NCBI RefSeq assembly: GCF_030247195.1
Contig: NC_080672.1
Coordinates: 159,285,167-159,349,166, forward strand
Length of the DNA: 64,000 nt
DNA from: Topomyia yanbarensis
Taxonomy: Eukaryota > Arthropoda > Insecta > Diptera > Culicidae
Direction of reading: 5' to 3'
Positions 60,871 through 64,000 of this stretch are shown here, one piece after another (positions within the stretch are counted from its first letter, which is position 1; every line of letters begins with the position of its first letter). The position numbers and the translations under genes are program-made. Under the pieces are notes generated by a model. It had not been told where the DNA came from and did not search any database. It worked only from the letters and a program-made list of their open reading frames with translations.

Positions 60871-61260
60871 GGCTCATTAGCCAGGGCAGGGCTAAATACT
60901 TCTGTCCCATCCCAGGAACCTAAGACCAAAGGAGTGACATTAACCCTCTTGGCAAAGTCACTCCCAACGATTTATCAAACCCCCATCAAATTGAAACGGT
61001 TGTGTACGGTTGTCCACGTTTCTTCCTTATTCAAGGTTCAAAATAATCCGTTGATTAAATTATTCATTGAATGAATAATTTGATTGCCGCATAATTTTGA
61101 ATCATCTTTATTTTGTACGCTGCACAGTTGGCCTGGCCGCTTTAATGTTTGTGTCATTTTCAATATGTGCAACAAGCATTAATAATGACAAAAAAAATTG
61201 TGGACGAGCGTGTGCAATGTTCCAGGATCCCTACACGTATTGGATGTGTATGTGTAGACT
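60871..61260. repeat. Possible 3' end of a non-LTR retrotransposon
   Basis: From CCATGGCTCATTAGCCAGGG the sequence is GC-richer than its surroundings and shows no frame. It ends in TAGACTAGACTAGATAAATA followed by AT-rich sequence. The texture is that of a retroelement 3' untranslated region, and I have an impression of similar mosquito sequences but no second copy here to define it. Confidence 0.35.
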
Positions 61261-61431
61261 AGACTAGATAAATATTTTTAATAATAAGAACATATCACTT
61301 GTACATGGTTAAAAATGGGTAGGATTGACGTTAAAAACCACGAGAAATTAAATAAAATTGGAAATAACTCTAATTTATAAAATCTGTTCATACAACTTTT
61401 TTATTTATCGTGGTAGTCCACAAAACTTTTT

Positions 61432-61680
61432 TTACAGGAAAATCTCATACGACGAAATATAGTTTGCACACTTGCTAGATTTTGATTCAATGTCACCTGC
61501 ATCCAACTGGAAATTTCCTTCAGAATGATTCAAAAGATAAGATTTGCATTTTGTTTCCAGTACACAATAAATTCGAAAACAAAGAAAATACACACCCATT
61601 ATTTTTTTACGATACTCACGCGATTCACGAGGTGAAACTAAGGTAAAGAATAATACTGCAATCAATCACAATCCCACTGT
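61432..61680 (-). pseudogene. Possible decayed OBP fragment
   Basis: On the minus strand a hydrophobic stretch (IAVLFFTLVSP) lacks an ATG (TTG in its place, TGA just upstream) and is followed by a GTGAGT donor, like the signal-peptide exons of the neighbouring OBP genes. About 100 bases on, a segment reads C...LDAGDIES..KC before a TAA, which resembles the GDFS...KC stretch leading to the second OBP cysteine. The third cysteine is absent and nothing follows. Position between OBP genes and orientation fit a dead paralogue, but the similarity is short and could be chance. Confidence 0.3.
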
Positions 61681-61953
61681 CGGAATAATTCAATAATTTG
61701 CACGCACATAAACAATTAAAATTCACCTATGACTGAATTCCTCACGATTTCCAAGGCATGTTTTCTTTCGCATGAAAGGGCTGTTTGTAAGTTTTATTAC
61801 AACGTTCCATTCTACGCTCATCGAATGACCTATCACAAGCTTCAGCGGTGTGAATGGTACGTAATTAGCATTTAATTCAGTCAATAATAATCCATCAGTT
61901 GTGTTGGGAATCACGTGCTAACAGTGCACAGCGGTAATTTTCCGGTGGATTAC

Positions 61954-62362
61954 TCAGAACAATCCGGCTTTATTTTTGAAGTAGCACTCTGACACGCGGT
62001 AGGCTGTATCACAGGAATTAGTTCCTTGAATGTTACAGTTTTTCACCATCGATTCCACTTGCTTTTTTGACAAAAACGATGTCAGTTGTTCTACTATTGC
62101 CTTTTCTTGAAGTGCACCCTGTGCATTCATGAAACCGGCTTTTTCGAAGAAACATTTCACTAGGCACTGTTAAAAAAATTAAAATAAGTTTGACTTTCAA
62201 CGAATATAAAAAATATATATAAACCTTGGCACCGTCTCCTGAAGAAGAGAAATTGCCGGATTTTAAGGCTTGTAACGAGTCAATTCTCAATCCACTGTTC
62301 AGAAAACACTCCACAGCGTATGATTCTCCATTTTTAATGTTAACTATGTCTTCCAGCATTGA
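61954..62362 (-). CDS. Odorant-binding protein gene, signal-peptide exon not found
   Basis: Exon 2 (62362-62225) follows a CAACAG acceptor and encodes 46 codons (SMLEDIV to GDGAK) with the first OBP cysteine. Exon 3 (62166-61954) begins at the second cysteine after TTAACAG and runs to TGA, 70 residues ending NKAGLF. The cysteine pattern C-x27-C-x3-C-x38-C-x7-C-x8-C is intact, and the intron sits at the same place and phase as in the 31-kb gene. The donor after exon 2 is GTTTAT, which is weak. There is no ATG signal-peptide exon between 62,363 and the window end. Instead, a G16 tract, an E copy and the duplicated M1 segment begin within 50 bases. Either exon 1 lies beyond 64,000 across an intron enlarged by insertions, or it is lost and this is a pseudogene. 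AATAAA occurs about 160 bases past the stop. Confidence 0.75.
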
Positions 62363-62410
62363 CTGTTGATGATAATAGAGAAATGGTGTCTTTGACGAAT
62401 AGTTTAAGGA

Positions 62411-62620
62411 GGGGGGGGGGGGGGGGTTAGTGTAAGGGTTTTAGTGAAAAAAACACTTTTGCGATTTTTTATAAATTTGGGTGGAACGAATTGATCAAAA
62501 CTTTTGTACATTATCATATATCGTTTCAATAACATGCTATAACTATAGGCAAATATATCCACAAGTAACTCGGTGACAAACCCTTTTGTAGAACGTTTCT
62601 GGAAAAAAACATGATTTGCG
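62411..62620 (+). mobile_element. Element E, copy 3, with G16 terminus
   Basis: It starts with 16 G, then GTAAGGGTTTTAGTGAAAA. It continues through TTTTGTACATTATCATAT, CAATAACATGC and ACTCGGTGACAAAC to GTAGAACGTTTC and ACATGATTTGCGGT. The first part matches the left end of copy 2 in direct orientation. The last part matches the reverse complement of 58,436-58,495, as expected from the inverted-repeat structure. It joins the duplicated segment at TTGCGGT. Confidence 0.6.
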
Positions 62621-64000
62621 GTAAACGCGAATCGCTTAACAGAAAATTATGGAGTTAAAACAAAGGCTACTTTCAAGCATTAATTAGTGATTTAACGAAG
62701 GGTTTTGCAAAGAAATGATTCAATTATGGTGACAATTTTTCCTAAAAAATCAGATATCGGGATCATTCTATTTTTTTGCCTTTCTCAATAGAAAGGTATT
62801 GCAATTGCTCTGAAAACCGACTTTTTAACGGAGGCCCGGAGGGCCGAGTGACATATACCATTCGATTCAGTTCGTCGAGTTCGGCAAATGTCTGTGTGTG
62901 TATGTATGTGTGTATGTATGTATGTGTGTATGTGTGTGTATGTGACCAAAAATGTCACTCATTTTTCTCAGAGATGGCTGAACCGATTTTGACAAACTTA
63001 GTCTCAAATGAGAGGTGCAACGTTCCCATAGGCTGCTATTGAATTTCTAATGGATCCGACTTCCGATTCCGGAATTACAGGGTGATAAGTACGAACACGC
63101 AGAAAATGTCGATTTTAATATATTCTGCAATGAATGTATAAAGGTGAAAATTTTTCCAAAATATGACCACAACTGCTTCGATTTGTAGTATTAGGTCACT
63201 AACATCCATTCAAAGTCTATTTGGCCACATTGGCCACCATCCTCGGTTCCGGAAGCCCCGGCGGAAGTATCTAAATTCAGAATAACAGTCACATCGGTTT
63301 CTCGGAGATGGCTAGACCGATTCGACTAAACTTGGCCTCAAATGAAAGGTATTGCGTCCCCGTAAATGGCTATTTAATTTCATCCCGATCCGAGTTCCGG
63401 TTCCGGAGTTACAGGTTGTGGCGTGCGATCACATAGCAAATTGTGATTCAAACCGATACTCCGATGAAAGCAAAAAAGGTAAAAATTTCGCAAAATCTCT
63501 CTCAAACAACTTAAATTTTCTGTTCTAGGTCACCGACGGCCAACCAAACTTTCGTTGACTACATTGACCACCATAGACGGTTCCGGAAGTGCCCGGGAAA
63601 AGCGGCCATCTTTCAAAATTTACGAACTCACATCAGTTTCCCGGAAATGGTTGCGCCGATTTTCACAAACTTAGTCCAAAATGATAGCTATAATATCCCC
63701 ATAGATGTCTATAAAATTTCGTACGGATCGCTTCCGGAAATATAGACTAAATCGTCCGGTCACATATGAAATTCCCATATAGGCCGGAACTCAATTTTTT
63801 TTTTCAATGGGGGAACCTCATGAAATTTCAGAAATCGAATTCGTGTTTTTGATGCCAAACATCTTTAAAATGCATGAAACGTCGAGATTTTATGTTATCT
63901 CGAAAAAAAATTTTTTTTATGAAAATCGACTTTTTGGGACTTTGCCGATTTTGCACCTTTTTTCAGTTCAATATTACCGTGGCTGTTTTTTCTTTTTCAA
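62616..64000. repeat. Segmental duplication, copy 2 (runs off the window)
   Basis: Identical, as far as I could compare, to 58,714-60,098. It includes an M1 element starting at 62,777 and still unfinished at the window end. The duplicated frame at 62,776-63,042 is the same repeat translation as at 58,874. Confidence 0.9.

Overview
This is a eukaryotic, AT-rich, repeat-bloated window that best fits a mosquito genome, probably a culicine. The support is a run of insect odorant-binding protein (OBP) genes with GT-AG introns, arthropod-style TATA/TCAGT promoters, and dispersed repeats of a style I associate with Aedes-type genomes. Genus and species cannot be fixed from the sequence alone. There are no bacterial features, operons, CRISPR arrays or rRNA, and I could not support any tRNA.

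The only genes I can support form a loose tandem cluster of Obp56-like OBP genes, all on the minus strand. They are a decayed copy at 1.57-2.05 kb, an intact three-exon gene at 31.05-31.57 kb, two intact two-exon genes at 35.38-35.84 kb and 53.63-54.08 kb, and a gene at 61.95-62.36 kb whose signal-peptide exon is missing from the window. A possible further fragment lies at 61.44-61.68 kb. The intact proteins are 132-134 residues, secreted, with near-identical cysteine spacing. One group has a single intron after the signal peptide. The other has a second phase-0 intron exactly before the second conserved cysteine.

The dominant object is a satellite of the 8-bp unit GAATTTTA at about 7.69-23.5 kb, close to 2,000 copies, essentially perfect and in unbroken register over about 15 kb. 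Its plus strand is nearly free of C. Variants occur only near the ends, with a much longer decay on the right.

The rest is mobile-element debris. It includes a 1.4-kb family (here M1) that carries a proto-microsatellite, a long-inverted-repeat family with G-run ends (here E), a foldback family (here R2) present as two adjacent copies, several large palindromes (27.5, 33.5, 47.8, 49.6, 51.5 and 5.0 kb), a Tc1/mariner-like remnant with matching terminal repeats, a non-LTR reverse transcriptase tail, and microsatellites (TA, TATTA, GTAT). A segment of at least 1,385 bp at 58.7-60.1 kb recurs, apparently without differences, at 62.6 kb and runs off the window end.

I found no dedicated new multi-gene system. 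The features most worth a second look are the giant 8-mer array, the microsatellite-seeding module shared by two repeat families, the nested A-B-A'-B' palindrome, and the way repeats have split the OBP cluster and separated at least one gene from its first exon. Family labels M1, E and R2 are local names for this report only.
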